A stretch of 64,000 nucleotides of DNA from Methanolobus zinderi. Lineage in GTDB: Archaea > Halobacteriota > Methanosarcinia > Methanosarcinales > Methanosarcinaceae. The stretch is from NCBI RefSeq assembly GCF_013388255.1, contig NZ_CP058215.1:62001-126000 (forward strand). The letters are read 5' to 3'. Position numbers and translations under genes: made by a program. Below the pieces are notes generated by a model, which saw only the letters and a list, made by a program, of their open reading frames with translations, searched no databases and was not told where the DNA came from. Of this stretch, positions 1 to 8,320 are shown in pieces (positions within the stretch are counted from its first letter, which is position 1; each line of letters starts with the position of its first letter).

Positions 1-62
1 GTTAGACCATACACATTTGAATATTATATAGATAAAAAATAATTTTATTTTACCGGACATTT

Positions 63-90
63 GGGAAGGATTTTAACAGAAATTCTTCCC
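63..90. other. Hairpin-forming inverted repeat
   Basis: GGGAAG at 63-68 pairs with CTTCCC at 85-90 around a 16-base loop. It lies in non-coding sequence at the window edge. It could be a terminator or processing signal for a gene to the left that is not visible. There is no clear T-tract on either side, so the role is open. Confidence 0.3.
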
Positions 91-185
91 GAGTTACCTA
101 CACCGGAAAGCACCTGCCGGCGTTTCGATCAGCTTTTATACTAGAAAACATACTGTTGGCTGAGAAAGACTTATATCGGGAAAAA

Positions 186-328
186 GCACCTCATTGACCA
201 CCACAATTAAAGTGCCTCTCTCCTTATGAGTCTTGAACAATCCCCATCTATTCAGACCCCAAATATCTCGTTTGAGAAGTAAGATGAGGCACCTAACAAA
301 CCACCACGCTTATGGTGCCTCTCTCCTT
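186..328. repeat. Duplicated 40-bp hairpin element, 103-bp spacing
   Basis: Two 40-bp copies, 186-225 and 289-328, match at roughly 31 of 40 positions without gaps. They share an ACCACCAC core and an identical 14-base right end (GTGCCTCTCTCCTT). A further shared ATCCCCAT follows each copy after 12-14 bases. The second copy is bounded by a perfect 8-bp inverted repeat, GAGGCACC (286-293) and GGTGCCTC (314-321); the first keeps only a 4-bp core stem. The right end is a CU-rich run able to pair with Shine-Dalgarno sequences. No convincing ORF covers the copies. The element could be a tandem small RNA or the relic of a mobile element; the function is not known. Confidence 0.5.
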
Positions 329-524
329 GTGTATCGGGATATCCCCATATCCCTTTAACTCCACTCCTGTAATCTGCGGTTCATACCCCACGACCCGCAA
401 AGGTAAATATGTCATTGAGGTATATAACCCAATCCACTCTTAATAAGAATCGATACACTATATTTCATGTCAGGCCCTTTTTTTAACAGCATTGTATTTT
501 CAGTTGCCTGCTAAAAAAAGTATA

Positions 525-1310
525 TTAAATCTCTGTAAATGGCCTGGAATTTTCCAGATAATAATTGAAGAAATCCTTCCCCCATCTACGTGCATGCTGA
601 CTGCAGCACATAACCTGTTTGCTGTCAAAAGCAAGTTCTTTTTTCAGAAGCCTGAGAAATATGCAGTGATCATTCTGTGCGATAGACAAAAAAGGTATAT
701 CCAGATCTGATACAAACATATTGAGCCTTCCCTTTTTCATCAGCTCCCTGAATTCATTCCTGTAGTCAGTCATGATCTTATCTGCCAGTTCAGTGCTGAC
801 GATCAGGGAAATCTTCACTCCGTGTTTCATATAGTCAGAGAACAGGTCAAAGAAATCCGGGTAAAGGAAAGTTGTTACCATATTCATGGATTCTGATATT
901 CTGACCTTTTCACTGAATTTCCTGTTCATCTCATACAGGTCGGACATATCCGGCTCTATTATCGTGCAAGGTTCAAGTTCATAAAGTCTTTCAAGAAGGG
1001 CAGGTGGAATAAAAGCTAATTCACGGCTTCCCCAGTAGTCAATATCATTATCAAGAACCTCTGCAATTCCAAGCAGAGAAGACATACGTTTGACCACCTG
1101 CTCTCCGATGGTTGTCAGACTGCACAGGTCACCTTCTTTTGTTATCAGGTGGTGGTCCTCCAGAATCTTGATCTGGGGTAGCAGACCCTGCCTGTTCGTA
1201 TTAAGCGCATCCAGAAGTGCATCCATTCTCATGGGCCCATCCTGAAGGAGTAAAAGTACTTTTTTCCTTTTTTCAGACATGAAAATTACTTCAATCAATG
1301 ATTTCTTCAT
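525..1310 (-). CDS. Winged-helix transcriptional regulator, DUF1724 family
   Basis: This 261-residue cytosolic protein has an N-terminal winged helix-turn-helix (about residues 10-75, with DALLDALNTNRQGLLPQIK as the recognition region) and a C-terminal DUF1724 domain. The architecture is typical of COG4742 regulators in methanogens, the group that includes the methyltransferase-specific Msr regulators and MreA of Methanosarcina. A paralog of exactly the same length lies at 55573-56358, and both end in a similar GWG/RWG-(K/R)-D-x-F-x-YY tail. The gene is monocistronic and reads away from its neighbours' promoters. Its target genes cannot be read from the sequence. Family assignment is secure; ligand and regulon are unknown. 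Confidence 0.85.
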   Translation of the reverse strand: MKKSLIEVIFMSEKRKKVLLLLQDGPMRMDALLDALNTNRQGLLPQIKILEDHHLITKEGDLCSLTTIGEQVVKRMSSLLGIAEVLDNDIDYWGSRELAFIPPALLERLYELEPCTIIEPDMSDLYEMNRKFSEKVRISESMNMVTTFLYPDFFDLFSDYMKHGVKISLIVSTELADKIMTDYRNEFRELMKKGRLNMFVSDLDIPFLSIAQNDHCIFLRLLKKELAFDSKQVMCCSQHARRWGKDFFNYYLENSRPFTEI

Positions 1311-1513
1311 AAAACCTCCCGTACATGCCTGATGAATCTACCTCCCCCGGATGACAGATTCCAAAGTACGTTAATAACTTAGACTATTTCATTTTAGTAT
1401 TTAAATTTGCTTTAAAAATAGCCGGTTTGTAAGCAATTGGTAAAAATAGTAAAACAAATACAAAATCAATAGGATCTGAAAATAAATTCTGAAAAAAAGG
1501 GGACACAGGACGG

Positions 1514-2551
1514 TTAAAATACAACCATCCATCCGGTCCTGACATCATCCTTACGGTAATCCACTTCATGCATCATTACACCCATCTCATCGAAAAGGCC
1601 GATACTGCCACCATCCTTGTATAGCTGGGCACCTTTTCCTGACAGGTGTACCTTTACACCCGAGCATGCTTTTATTGTTCCTTTCAGAACTGACTTCCTG
1701 TTATTTGCATCAACTATGGTCCAGTCATCAATATTGACATCATCCGGAGATGCATTGAACAATGTGATCATTTCCAGACCCGGATCATCGGAAGCGGGAT
1801 CCACAAGAGCCGCAATGATCCTGATTGTACCTGCAGATACCACACACTGGCATGATTCAATGGATTCTGAAATATCCTTTGTATCAGATCCGGATTCGGA
1901 TTTTTCCTCTTTGCAATGACCCGTTGTCTCGTCGGTTTCAAAGCACTGTGACTGGAAGGCAAGGAAAAGTGCTACCCAGCGGTCCTTTTCCGGAAGATGT
2001 ATCAGCAGGCCGCCGTCATTGAAAGGCGCATCGTCATCCCTCCATTTCTTAAGGCTTCCCTGGTTCATATGGATATCATGGATACCGCTTCCCGGCCTGA
2101 AACCAAAGCAACTGTCCTGCAGAAACGTTTCAGGTCCCCATCTCTTTCCGAAAGCGTATACCGTGCCTTTAGTAGATATTGCTTCTTTGATATAGTCCCG
2201 GATCATCTCATTCAGGTCGTTATCCGGTCCGGGGATGTTATGATTGAGAGTTTCCATGGCAGAGAGATCAAAAAGCTCTCCGCGTACATAGTCAAGTGAC
2301 AGTTCCTTCTTGTTTTCAAGAGAATGAAAGCCCGTATCAAGGTCCTTGAGCCCTGAAAGGAGGGGGTGGTCGAAATTCTCGTCTACAAAATAAAGGAGTT
2401 CCGAAGGCGGTACCTTTGATCTGACATTAACAGCAATACGATGTTCCATCTGACCGTCATGCAAAAGTATCTGGAAATGAGGACTTCTTCCGGTTCCGTA
2501 TCGCCAGTCTTTGGGTCTGCCTTTTAATACCCCGTAGCTTTCAAGAGACAT
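1514..2551 (-). CDS. DUF2278 protein with C-terminal lamin-tail domain
   Basis: This 345-residue protein starts with a DUF2278 (YukJ-like) domain: YGVLKGRPKDW at the N-terminus, SPHFQILLHDG, then about 200 residues ending around the IHLPEKDRW segment. Residues about 250-345 look like a lamin-tail (LTD) beta-sandwich (ITLFNASPDDVNIDDWTI, followed by a conserved DDVRTGWMVVF end). DUF2278 fused to LTD occurs in bacteria and archaea, but the biochemical role is undefined. No signal peptide is visible, so it is probably cytosolic. A T-rich stretch on the coding strand after the stop (near 1495-1501) may end transcription. It is followed upstream by a DUF123 gene on the same strand. Confidence 0.75.
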   Translation of the reverse strand: MSLESYGVLKGRPKDWRYGTGRSPHFQILLHDGQMEHRIAVNVRSKVPPSELLYFVDENFDHPLLSGLKDLDTGFHSLENKKELSLDYVRGELFDLSAMETLNHNIPGPDNDLNEMIRDYIKEAISTKGTVYAFGKRWGPETFLQDSCFGFRPGSGIHDIHMNQGSLKKWRDDDAPFNDGGLLIHLPEKDRWVALFLAFQSQCFETDETTGHCKEEKSESGSDTKDISESIESCQCVVSAGTIRIIAALVDPASDDPGLEMITLFNASPDDVNIDDWTIVDANNRKSVLKGTIKACSGVKVHLSGKGAQLYKDGGSIGLFDEMGVMMHEVDYRKDDVRTGWMVVF

Positions 2552-2576
2552 ACAGGAACTTTAGTGCTACCCGGCA

Positions 2577-3038
2577 TTAAAAGTTTTCTATTGTAACCGG
2601 TGCAAAGGAGAAGATATCCGAGAATGCTTCCCCAATCTCTTTCAGCGGACTGCTCCTGCGATAGAAGAGATGAGATCGGCAATTACAATCACTACACCCG
2701 AATCCTGGAACGTTTTCAGCTCCTATCCTCTCTGCAAGCAGGCATTCCATCCTTTCAGAACTATGTGTATAGATCACGCTTACCAGATCAAAGGCAGGAT
2801 ACGTAAGAAGATAATCAATATGCCAGTGAACTTTACTTATATTTCTTTCCTGTGCGACACGGATATGGCGATTCAGTCTCTTAAGCCCTCCGGGCCCAAG
2901 GGCAGAGCCCACGTAAATATGATAGCCTGCTTCAAAATCGATCTTTCCACACCTTCCGACATTAATACTGCATGCGATGTTGCGAAGTATAAGGCAGTAG
3001 ATGCCTTTTCCCTCAATTTCAGGGATATTCCGGTCCAT
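2577..3038 (-). CDS. DUF123 (GIY-YIG-like) protein
   Basis: The 153-residue protein matches the archaeal DUF123 family, a divergent GIY-YIG nuclease-like fold. It contains GIYCLILRN followed by AGYHIYVGSALGPGGLKRL, where the G-Y-x-x-Y-x-GSA pattern replaces the second GIY-YIG strand, then NRHIRV and a HWHIDYLL motif. Cysteines near the C-terminus (FGCSDCNCRSHLFY) are typical of the family and may bind metal. In other archaea DUF123 is sometimes fused to endonuclease III, which suggests a DNA repair role; here it stands alone. It is divergent from the gene at 3097, with which it probably shares a promoter region. Confidence 0.8.
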   Translation of the reverse strand: MDRNIPEIEGKGIYCLILRNIACSINVGRCGKIDFEAGYHIYVGSALGPGGLKRLNRHIRVAQERNISKVHWHIDYLLTYPAFDLVSVIYTHSSERMECLLAERIGAENVPGFGCSDCNCRSHLFYRRSSPLKEIGEAFSDIFSFAPVTIENF

Positions 3039-3096
3039 GTACGTTCCCTGTTAAGAAAATATTAAATCATTTCCTGCCAGATATTTACTGATAACT

Positions 3097-3456
3097 ATGG
3101 CAGACGATACACAGGAAGTAAAGGACGTAAAGGGATTCCAGCCAAGGTCAGTACGTTATGCAAAGGAGCTGGATGAGGATTTTGCAGATGGGCTTTCAGG
3201 ACTTTACACCGCAGTCTGGGCCGAAAGGGAAAACGGACTTTCGAAGAAGAACAAGCATCTGCTGGTTTTCGCCATCGCCTGCTCAAATCTGAAAACAAAG
3301 AGTGCACTCAAGATACTCCAGAGGCTCAAGAAGTTCGGAGCCACCTCTCAGGAGGTCAAGGATGCCATGATGATAGCATCATGGACAGGCGGCATCCAGA
3401 ATTTCACGGATTTTACACCAAAGATACTCAAGGAAATGGAGAGACTGGGATTTTAA
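3097..3456 (+). CDS. Carboxymuconolactone decarboxylase-like protein without CxxC
   Basis: This 119-residue all-helical protein resembles the AhpD/CMD family (ALKILQRLKKFGATSQEVKDA, then MIASWTGGIQNFTDF). AhpD-type peroxidase partners carry CxxCxxxH, whereas here the equivalent place reads ACSNLKTKSALK with a single cysteine and no histidine. A thiol peroxidase role is therefore unlikely; a gamma-carboxymuconolactone decarboxylase-type or structural role is possible. The ATG at 3097 leads the family-like sequence. It converges on the DUF1294 gene with only 7 bases between stops. Confidence 0.7.
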   Translation: MADDTQEVKDVKGFQPRSVRYAKELDEDFADGLSGLYTAVWAERENGLSKKNKHLLVFAIACSNLKTKSALKILQRLKKFGATSQEVKDAMMIASWTGGIQNFTDFTPKILKEMERLGF

Positions 3457-3463
3457 TCCTGTC

Positions 3464-3751
3464 TCAGGTCAAAATATAAAGAGGGAGCAGGAAACGAATA
3501 AATACGAATATCTGAAGCAGCAGTATAAAGGGCAGGCCGATCTTAAAGGTCGGATGTTTTGTCTTGTGGCGGAAAAAATACATCCCTGCAATGGAACCCA
3601 CACTGCCACCGATCACTGCCCAGGTGAACAGGGTCTTTTCCGATATCCTGCGCTCATTTCTCTTTGCTTTTCTCTTGTCGGCACCCATAAGTGAGAATGC
3701 GACTATATTCACCAGCAGCAAATACATAAAGAATATAAGGGATGTGTCCAT
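3464..3751 (-). CDS. DUF1294 small membrane protein
   Basis: With the start at the ATG at 3751 the product is 95 residues with three predicted hydrophobic segments (SLIFFMYLLLVNIVAFSLM, TWAVIGGSVGSIAGMYFF and FILLLQIFVFIRFLLPLY). DUF1294 hallmarks are visible: M-x-x-DKRKA after the first helix, GG-S-x-G-x-x-x-GM in the second and the FRHKT-KHPTF link. A longer reading frame to 3844 exists, but the extra 31 residues are not family-like, so I chose the shorter start. The function of DUF1294 is unknown. Confidence 0.8.
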   Translation of the reverse strand: MDTSLIFFMYLLLVNIVAFSLMGADKRKAKRNERRISEKTLFTWAVIGGSVGSIAGMYFFRHKTKHPTFKIGLPFILLLQIFVFIRFLLPLYILT

Positions 3752-3859
3752 AGCTCTTATTTCACTATATTTCGTATAAATTTTTCCGAAAACACTTGCA
3801 TAACTCAGTGCTGGAAAAGCACCAATATGCATAGAATTTAGCAATAAAGGGTGGCAGAT

Positions 3860-4279
3860 ATGGAAAATAAATGGCTGGTACTGATAATAGTATTGATATT
3901 TGCCGGTGTCATGGTCAGCGGATGTACTGACAGCACCGAAGAGGTTGATAGTGGAGAAGAAGCCGGTGAAGAAGCATCAATGGAAGAGGCAACAGAAGTC
4001 TCTGATACAGTTACCGGAGAAGGGCAGGACTATGCCGTAAGAATGGAATACTACGGTATGATGAAACCTTCCGAGCTTGAAATAAACAGAGGTGACACAG
4101 TAGCCTGGAGGAACTATAAGCCACAGGGCACATATACACTGGTAAGTGATGACGGTCTTTTCGAAGATCAGGAAATGGATTCCAACGATGCGTTCGCTTA
4201 CACCTTCACTGAAAGCGGAACCTATACCTTCAGTGTAGAAGATGTACCTGAGATGACTCTCAAGGTAAATGTCAGATAA
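3860..4279 (+). CDS. Lipoprotein with cupredoxin-like domain lacking copper ligands
   Basis: The 139-residue product has an N-terminal signal and lipobox (FAGVMVSGC), an acidic linker rich in Glu, and a C-terminal domain of about 80 residues that looks like a plastocyanin/cupredoxin fold: PSELEINRGDTVAWRNYK, then ESGTYTFSVEDVPEMTLKV. The His, Cys and second His normally binding copper are absent; the domain has no His or Cys at all. It is probably anchored outside the membrane. AAAGGGTGG at about 3845-3853 supports the ATG at 3860 rather than the in-frame GTG at 3851. What it binds, if anything, is unknown. Confidence 0.65.
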   Translation: MENKWLVLIIVLIFAGVMVSGCTDSTEEVDSGEEAGEEASMEEATEVSDTVTGEGQDYAVRMEYYGMMKPSELEINRGDTVAWRNYKPQGTYTLVSDDGLFEDQEMDSNDAFAYTFTESGTYTFSVEDVPEMTLKVNVR

Positions 4280-4302
4280 GGGTGAGGGTTTCTCTCACTT
4301 AA
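4280..4302. terminator. Hairpin between convergent genes
   Basis: GTGAG (4282-4286) pairs with CTCAC (4294-4298), with two G-T wobbles extending the stem, followed by AATTTTAAT. It sits between the convergent stops of the cupredoxin-like gene and msrB and may serve as a bidirectional terminator. Confidence 0.4.
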
Positions 4303-4318
4303 TTTTAATCCTTTAGTC

Positions 4319-4717
4319 CTATTCCTCTTTTTTAAAATCCAGTGATATTGAGTTCATACAGAACCTCTCACCTGTGGGTTTGGGACCGTCGTCGAATACA
4401 TGACCCAGATGGCTGCCACACCTGCTGCACAGAACCTCAGTGCGTTGCATGAAGTAGCTATTGTCCACTTTGCGTATAACACGGTCCTCGGAAATAGGCT
4501 TTGTAAAACTCGGCCAGCCTGTACCGGAATCATATTTATCTTCCGAGCTGAAAAGCTCCTGACCGCATGCTGCACACAGGTAAGTTCCCTTTTCCTTGAG
4601 ATCATAATACTTACCTGTAAAAGCCGGTTCTGTGCCTTTTTTCCGCAGGACTAAAAACTCATCCCTTGAAAGTATCTGCTTCCACTCTTCTTCTGACTTT
4701 TCGATCTTTTCTACCAT
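4319..4717 (-). CDS. msrB: Peptide-methionine (R)-S-oxide reductase
   Basis: MsrB reduces methionine-R-sulfoxide in proteins. The 132-residue protein has the complete single-domain length. Two zinc CxxC pairs are visible (YLCAACGQELF and LCSRCGSHLGHVF), as are the GTGWPSF substrate loop and the catalytic cysteine in RFCMNSISLDF. A cysteine-based recycling partner is not adjacent. It converges with the cupredoxin-like lipoprotein gene. It fits with other oxidative-damage genes in the window (peroxiredoxin, Pcm) but is not in an operon with them. Confidence 0.95.
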   Translation of the reverse strand: MVEKIEKSEEEWKQILSRDEFLVLRKKGTEPAFTGKYYDLKEKGTYLCAACGQELFSSEDKYDSGTGWPSFTKPISEDRVIRKVDNSYFMQRTEVLCSRCGSHLGHVFDDGPKPTGERFCMNSISLDFKKEE

Positions 4718-4882
4718 AACCAGAACTCCGGAATTCGAATTGTTCCCCGTATAAAAGTGGCTTATACTCGGATAAATAAATATCGAAAAGAAAAAACCAA
4801 TTAAATAATAAGATAAATATAAATATTGAGAGGAGTAAATTTATTATTGACTGAAATCAATATTTAATCGGGAATGGTTTGA

Positions 4883-4898
4883 GATCCGAATCCGGATC
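4883..4898 (+). promoter_or_regulatory. Small hairpin in the leader of the 4917 gene
   Basis: GATCCG (4883-4888) and CGGATC (4893-4898) form a 6-bp stem with a 4-base loop, 18 bases before the ATG at 4917 and just upstream of the CGGGAGG ribosome-binding site. AT-rich TATA-like sequence lies near 4805-4820. The hairpin may influence translation, but this is only inferred. Confidence 0.3.
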
Positions 4899-4916
4899 AA
4901 ACACGGGAGGTATAAA

Positions 4917-5246
4917 ATGCCTGAATGGACTGCATATTGCGAAGAAAACCGGAACTATGCATTGAAGAGAATCAGGAACATGGCACTTTCCATCAAGTAC
5001 AGGAAAGAGCTTTCCCTGTGGATCAATAACTACCTGGATCCTTTCTATATCCGCAGGGCCGTCATTGAGAAAAAAAAGGATTTTTCCAATCCCTTTGAGC
5101 TTATACGCACGGAAGCTGAAAAAGACCTTGAGTTCACGGTGCTGAGTGCAACTAAAAGGGACAGGAGCAACATTGATGTCATCATGTTCGAAAGCAATCT
5201 CTTACTCATGTTCAATATGCTGCTGTCAAGAATAAGAGCATCGTAA
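4917..5246 (+). CDS. Conserved-looking hypothetical protein
   Basis: I do not recognise this 109-residue, helix-rich, basic protein. A strong ribosome-binding site (CGGGAGG) 6 bases before the ATG, sensible codon use and a leader hairpin argue that it is real. It has no signal peptide and no membrane helix. The sequence mixes aromatic residues (MPEWTAYCEENRNYALKRI) with an acidic/basic middle (IRTEAEKDLEFTVLSATKRD). It stands between msrB and a MATE exporter, each with its own promoter region. Confidence 0.65.
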   Translation: MPEWTAYCEENRNYALKRIRNMALSIKYRKELSLWINNYLDPFYIRRAVIEKKKDFSNPFELIRTEAEKDLEFTVLSATKRDRSNIDVIMFESNLLLMFNMLLSRIRAS

Positions 5247-5363
5247 CTCTCAGACCAGTTCGCTGCGTTCGCATCTTTCACATTCGATCATGATTAATTA
5301 GCGAAGAAAATCATATATAGCTTTGTTCTTCTAATATACCATCCTGTTTTCACAGTATCGAGG

Positions 5364-6737
5364 ATGAAAGTTTTGCATGAGCGTAGTAAGTTACTGGCCG
5401 ATGAAAGCATAGGGAAGTTGCTTTTCAGACTGTCCGCACCTGCAACCATAGGTATGATAGTGCAGGCCCTCTACAATGTCGTGGATACGGTCTTTGTCGG
5501 ACAGGCCCTGGGCGAGAACAGCATACAGGGAATCGCAGGTATCGCCATAGCATTCCCGATAATGATGATCGTAATGTCCATTGCCCTTGCAATGGGAATT
5601 GGCGGATCGTCCATAATCTCACGTGCCCTCGGGGAGAAGAATCACGAGAAGGCAGAAAGGACAATGGGAAATATCCTGTCCCTGGTCATAATATCCAGCG
5701 TACTGATAACCATACTTGGAAGCATTTTCATAGTCCCAATCCTGAAACTCTTCGGGGCCACTGAAACGATCTTACCGTATTCTCTGGACTATCTGAGTAT
5801 AATACTTCTGGGTTCTGTGTTCTTCATCTATGCTCTGGCAATGAACAACGTTGTCAGGTCCGAAGGCAATGCGAAGGTAGCAATGTACACCATGGTAGCA
5901 TCAGCAGGGCTAAATATTCTACTGGATCCCGTATTTATCTTCGGTTTTGATATGGGCATAAAGGGTGCTGCAATAGCCACGGTCCTGGCACAGGCAGTGG
6001 GAGCCTTCTATCTGGTCCACTATTTTGCGACGGGCAGAAGCATGCTGAACTTCCACATGAGATATCTCAAACCGGATATCGGTATTGTAAAAGAGATACT
6101 GGCGATTGGCTCCAGTCCACTTGCAAGGAATGCTTCCAGCAGTCTGATGATAATAGTGCTGAACAATGCACTTGCAGTATACGGAGGAGATATTGCGATC
6201 GCCATATTCGGAATAATCAACCGGCTCTTCATGTTCACTTTCATGCCCATGTTCGGTGTGATACAGGGATTGCAGCCCATTGTCGGATACAATTATGGAG
6301 CCAGAAACTTCGACAGAGTAAAACAGTCCGTCAGGCTTTCAATCGCTATCACAACCATAATGTCGGTCACGGGTTTCCTGCTTCTGTTCCTTTTCCCAGA
6401 ACAGTTGTTCAGTATTTTCAGCAGTGATCAGGAACTCATAAATTCCGGCCAGTATGCCACACGCATAATGGTAATAGCCGTGCCACTGGTTGGTTTCCAG
6501 ATAGTTGGAGCCTCCTTTTACCAGGCTATCGGAAAGGCAAAACCCTCCTTCATACTTTCAATGAGCAGGCAGTTGCTGTTCCTGATACCTTTTGTGCTGA
6601 TACTCCCGAACTTTTTCCAGTTAACAGGAGTATGGATGGCGTTCCCGCTCTCGGACGGCCTTTCATTTCTGGTCACGCTCATAATGGTAAACAGGGAATT
6701 CCGCCTGCTGAACAATCCCGTAAGCCTGGAACCATAA
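5364..6737 (+). CDS. MATE family multidrug/cation exporter
   Basis: The 457-residue membrane protein has the normal MATE length and twelve predicted helices in two six-helix bundles. The N-terminal bundle begins KLLFRLSAPATIGMIVQALYN and contains DTVFVGQALGENSI; the second begins around FGIINRLFMFTFMPMFGVIQ, with GLQPIVGYNYGARNF, a signature of NorM/DinF-type MATE proteins. These export cationic compounds or metabolites using Na+ or H+. The substrate cannot be told. A TATA-like CATATATAGC lies about 45 bases before the ATG. It is followed 38 bases later by gpmI on the same strand. Confidence 0.9.
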   Translation: MKVLHERSKLLADESIGKLLFRLSAPATIGMIVQALYNVVDTVFVGQALGENSIQGIAGIAIAFPIMMIVMSIALAMGIGGSSIISRALGEKNHEKAERTMGNILSLVIISSVLITILGSIFIVPILKLFGATETILPYSLDYLSIILLGSVFFIYALAMNNVVRSEGNAKVAMYTMVASAGLNILLDPVFIFGFDMGIKGAAIATVLAQAVGAFYLVHYFATGRSMLNFHMRYLKPDIGIVKEILAIGSSPLARNASSSLMIIVLNNALAVYGGDIAIAIFGIINRLFMFTFMPMFGVIQGLQPIVGYNYGARNFDRVKQSVRLSIAITTIMSVTGFLLLFLFPEQLFSIFSSDQELINSGQYATRIMVIAVPLVGFQIVGASFYQAIGKAKPSFILSMSRQLLFLIPFVLILPNFFQLTGVWMAFPLSDGLSFLVTLIMVNREFRLLNNPVSLEP

Positions 6738-6775
6738 CAACGCATTTATGAACCTTCAGACATATCTCAACCCAT

Positions 6776-8320
6776 ATGTCACAGGTTAAAAAGCCTCTTT
6801 TGTTAATGATACTTGACGGATGGGGCTATACAGAGGAAAAAACCGGTAATGCGATCCAGGCTGCAAAAACACCTGTATTGGACAGCCTTGTAGAGAAATA
6901 TCCTTCCTGCCTGCTGAATGCTGCAGGGAATGCCGTGGGACTTCCCGAAGGACAGATGGGAAATTCAGAGGTAGGTCACCTGAATATCGGTGCCGGAAGG
7001 ATAGTTTATCAGGATTACACCAGGATTAACAAGGCAATAGAAGATGGCTCTTTTTTTGAAAATCCTGTTCTTCTCAGGGCTATTGAGAATGTAAAGAAGA
7101 ACGCTTCCTCGCTTCATATAATGGGCCTGTTCTCCTATGGTGGAGTACACAGCCACATGAGCCACATGAGAGCTCTTGTGGAAATGGGAAAAAGAGAAGG
7201 ACTTGACAACGTCTACATCCACACATTCCTTGACGGCAGGGACGTGCCACCAAGAGCAGCACTCAAAGATATGCAGGAGCAGGAAAAGCTCATGAAAGAT
7301 ACCGGCTACGGACAGGTGGCAACTGTATCGGGCCGATACTATGCAATGGATCGTGATAAGAGATGGCAGAGGACGGAGCTAGCATACGATGCTCTCACAC
7401 TTGGAGAAGGACTTGTTGCAGGAAACCCGGTTAAAGCCATAGAACTTGCCTATGACAGGGGTGAGAACGATGAGTTCGTCAAACCCACGGTGATAGTTGA
7501 CGAAGAAGGCAATCCTGTTGCAACTGTGAAGGACGGAGATTCGGTAATTTTCTTTAACTTCCGGCCGGACAGGGCACGCCAGCTCACATATGCTTTTGTG
7601 GAGAAGGATTTTGAAGGATTTGAAAGAAAAGCAGAACCGGATGTGTTCTATGTATGCATGACCGAGTACGATGAGAAACTGGATGTCCCGGTGGCATTCC
7701 CTGCTGAGACAATAAAAAATACACTGGGCGAGGTCCTGAGCAAAGCTGGCAGAAAACAGCTCCGTATCGCTGAAACCGAGAAGTACGCCCATGTTACTTT
7801 CTTTTTCAATGGCGGAGAGGAGAAACAGAACCCCGGAGAAGAAAGATGTCTCATACCATCCCCAAAGGTCTCCACATACGACCTGAAACCTGAAATGAGT
7901 GCCTATGAGGTCACGGACGAGCTTGTAAAGCGTATCAGATCAGGCAAATATGATGCAATTATCCTCAATTTTGCGAACATGGATATGGTCGGACACTCGG
8001 GTTTCTTTGATGCCACGGTCAAAGCTGTAGAAGCGGTGGATGAGTGTGTAGGAAAGATTATCGATGCTCTGATAAATGCAGGCGGAGCGGCGTTTATCAC
8101 AGCGGATCACGGTAATGCCGAGAAGATACTGGATTATGACACAGGAGGAGCACATACCGCACACACCTGCAACCCTGTAAAATGTGTTCTTGTAAATCCG
8201 GATAAGGGCATATCTCTGAAAAACGGAAAGCTTGCCGATATAGCACCCTCAATGCTTGAGATGCTTGGCATAGAAAAGCCTGAGGATATGACAGGCGATT
8301 CACTGCTTGTCAAAAATTAG
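6776..8320 (+). CDS. gpmI: 2,3-bisphosphoglycerate-independent phosphoglycerate mutase
   Basis: This enzyme interconverts 3- and 2-phosphoglycerate in glycolysis/gluconeogenesis. At 514 residues it matches the bacterial-type, Mn-dependent iPGM, not the shorter archaeal ApgM. Key features are [10 protein letters not shown] with the first metal aspartate, the phosphorylated serine in [42 protein letters not shown], the [10 protein letters not shown] arginines and the C-terminal metal site [10 protein letters not shown] and AHTCNPV. The last bases overlap the stop of fen1 by 4 bp in convergent orientation. Confidence 0.95.
   Translation: MSQVKKPLLLMILDGWGYTEEKTGNAIQAAKTPVLDSLVEKYPSCLLNAAGNAVGLPEGQMGNSEVGHLNIGAGRIVYQDYTRINKAIEDGSFFENPVLLRAIENVKKNASSLHIMGLFSYGGVHSHMSHMRALVEMGKREGLDNVYIHTFLDGRDVPPRAALKDMQEQEKLMKDTGYGQVATVSGRYYAMDRDKRWQRTELAYDALTLGEGLVAGNPVKAIELAYDRGENDEFVKPTVIVDEEGNPVATVKDGDSVIFFNFRPDRARQLTYAFVEKDFEGFERKAEPDVFYVCMTEYDEKLDVPVAFPAETIKNTLGEVLSKAGRKQLRIAETEKYAHVTFFFNGGEEKQNPGEERCLIPSPKVSTYDLKPEMSAYEVTDELVKRIRSGKYDAIILNFANMDMVGHSGFFDATVKAVEAVDECVGKIIDALINAGGAAFITADHGNAEKILDYDTGGAHTAHTCNPVKCVLVNPDKGISLKNGKLADIAPSMLEMLGIEKPEDMTGDSLLVKN

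Noticed and set aside
370-405. tRNA-like T-arm sequence (TGCGGTTCATACC ... CCCGCA)
   Set aside because: The short stem is present but no acceptor, D or anticodon arms can be built around it.
492-710. 72-codon rightward reading frame at the left end
   Set aside because: It overlaps the 3' end of the DUF1724 regulator on the other strand and has no ribosome-binding site or family-like sequence.
1384-1569. 61-codon leftward frame downstream of the DUF2278 gene
   Set aside because: It overlaps the DUF2278 gene end in another frame and reads into T-rich terminator-like sequence.
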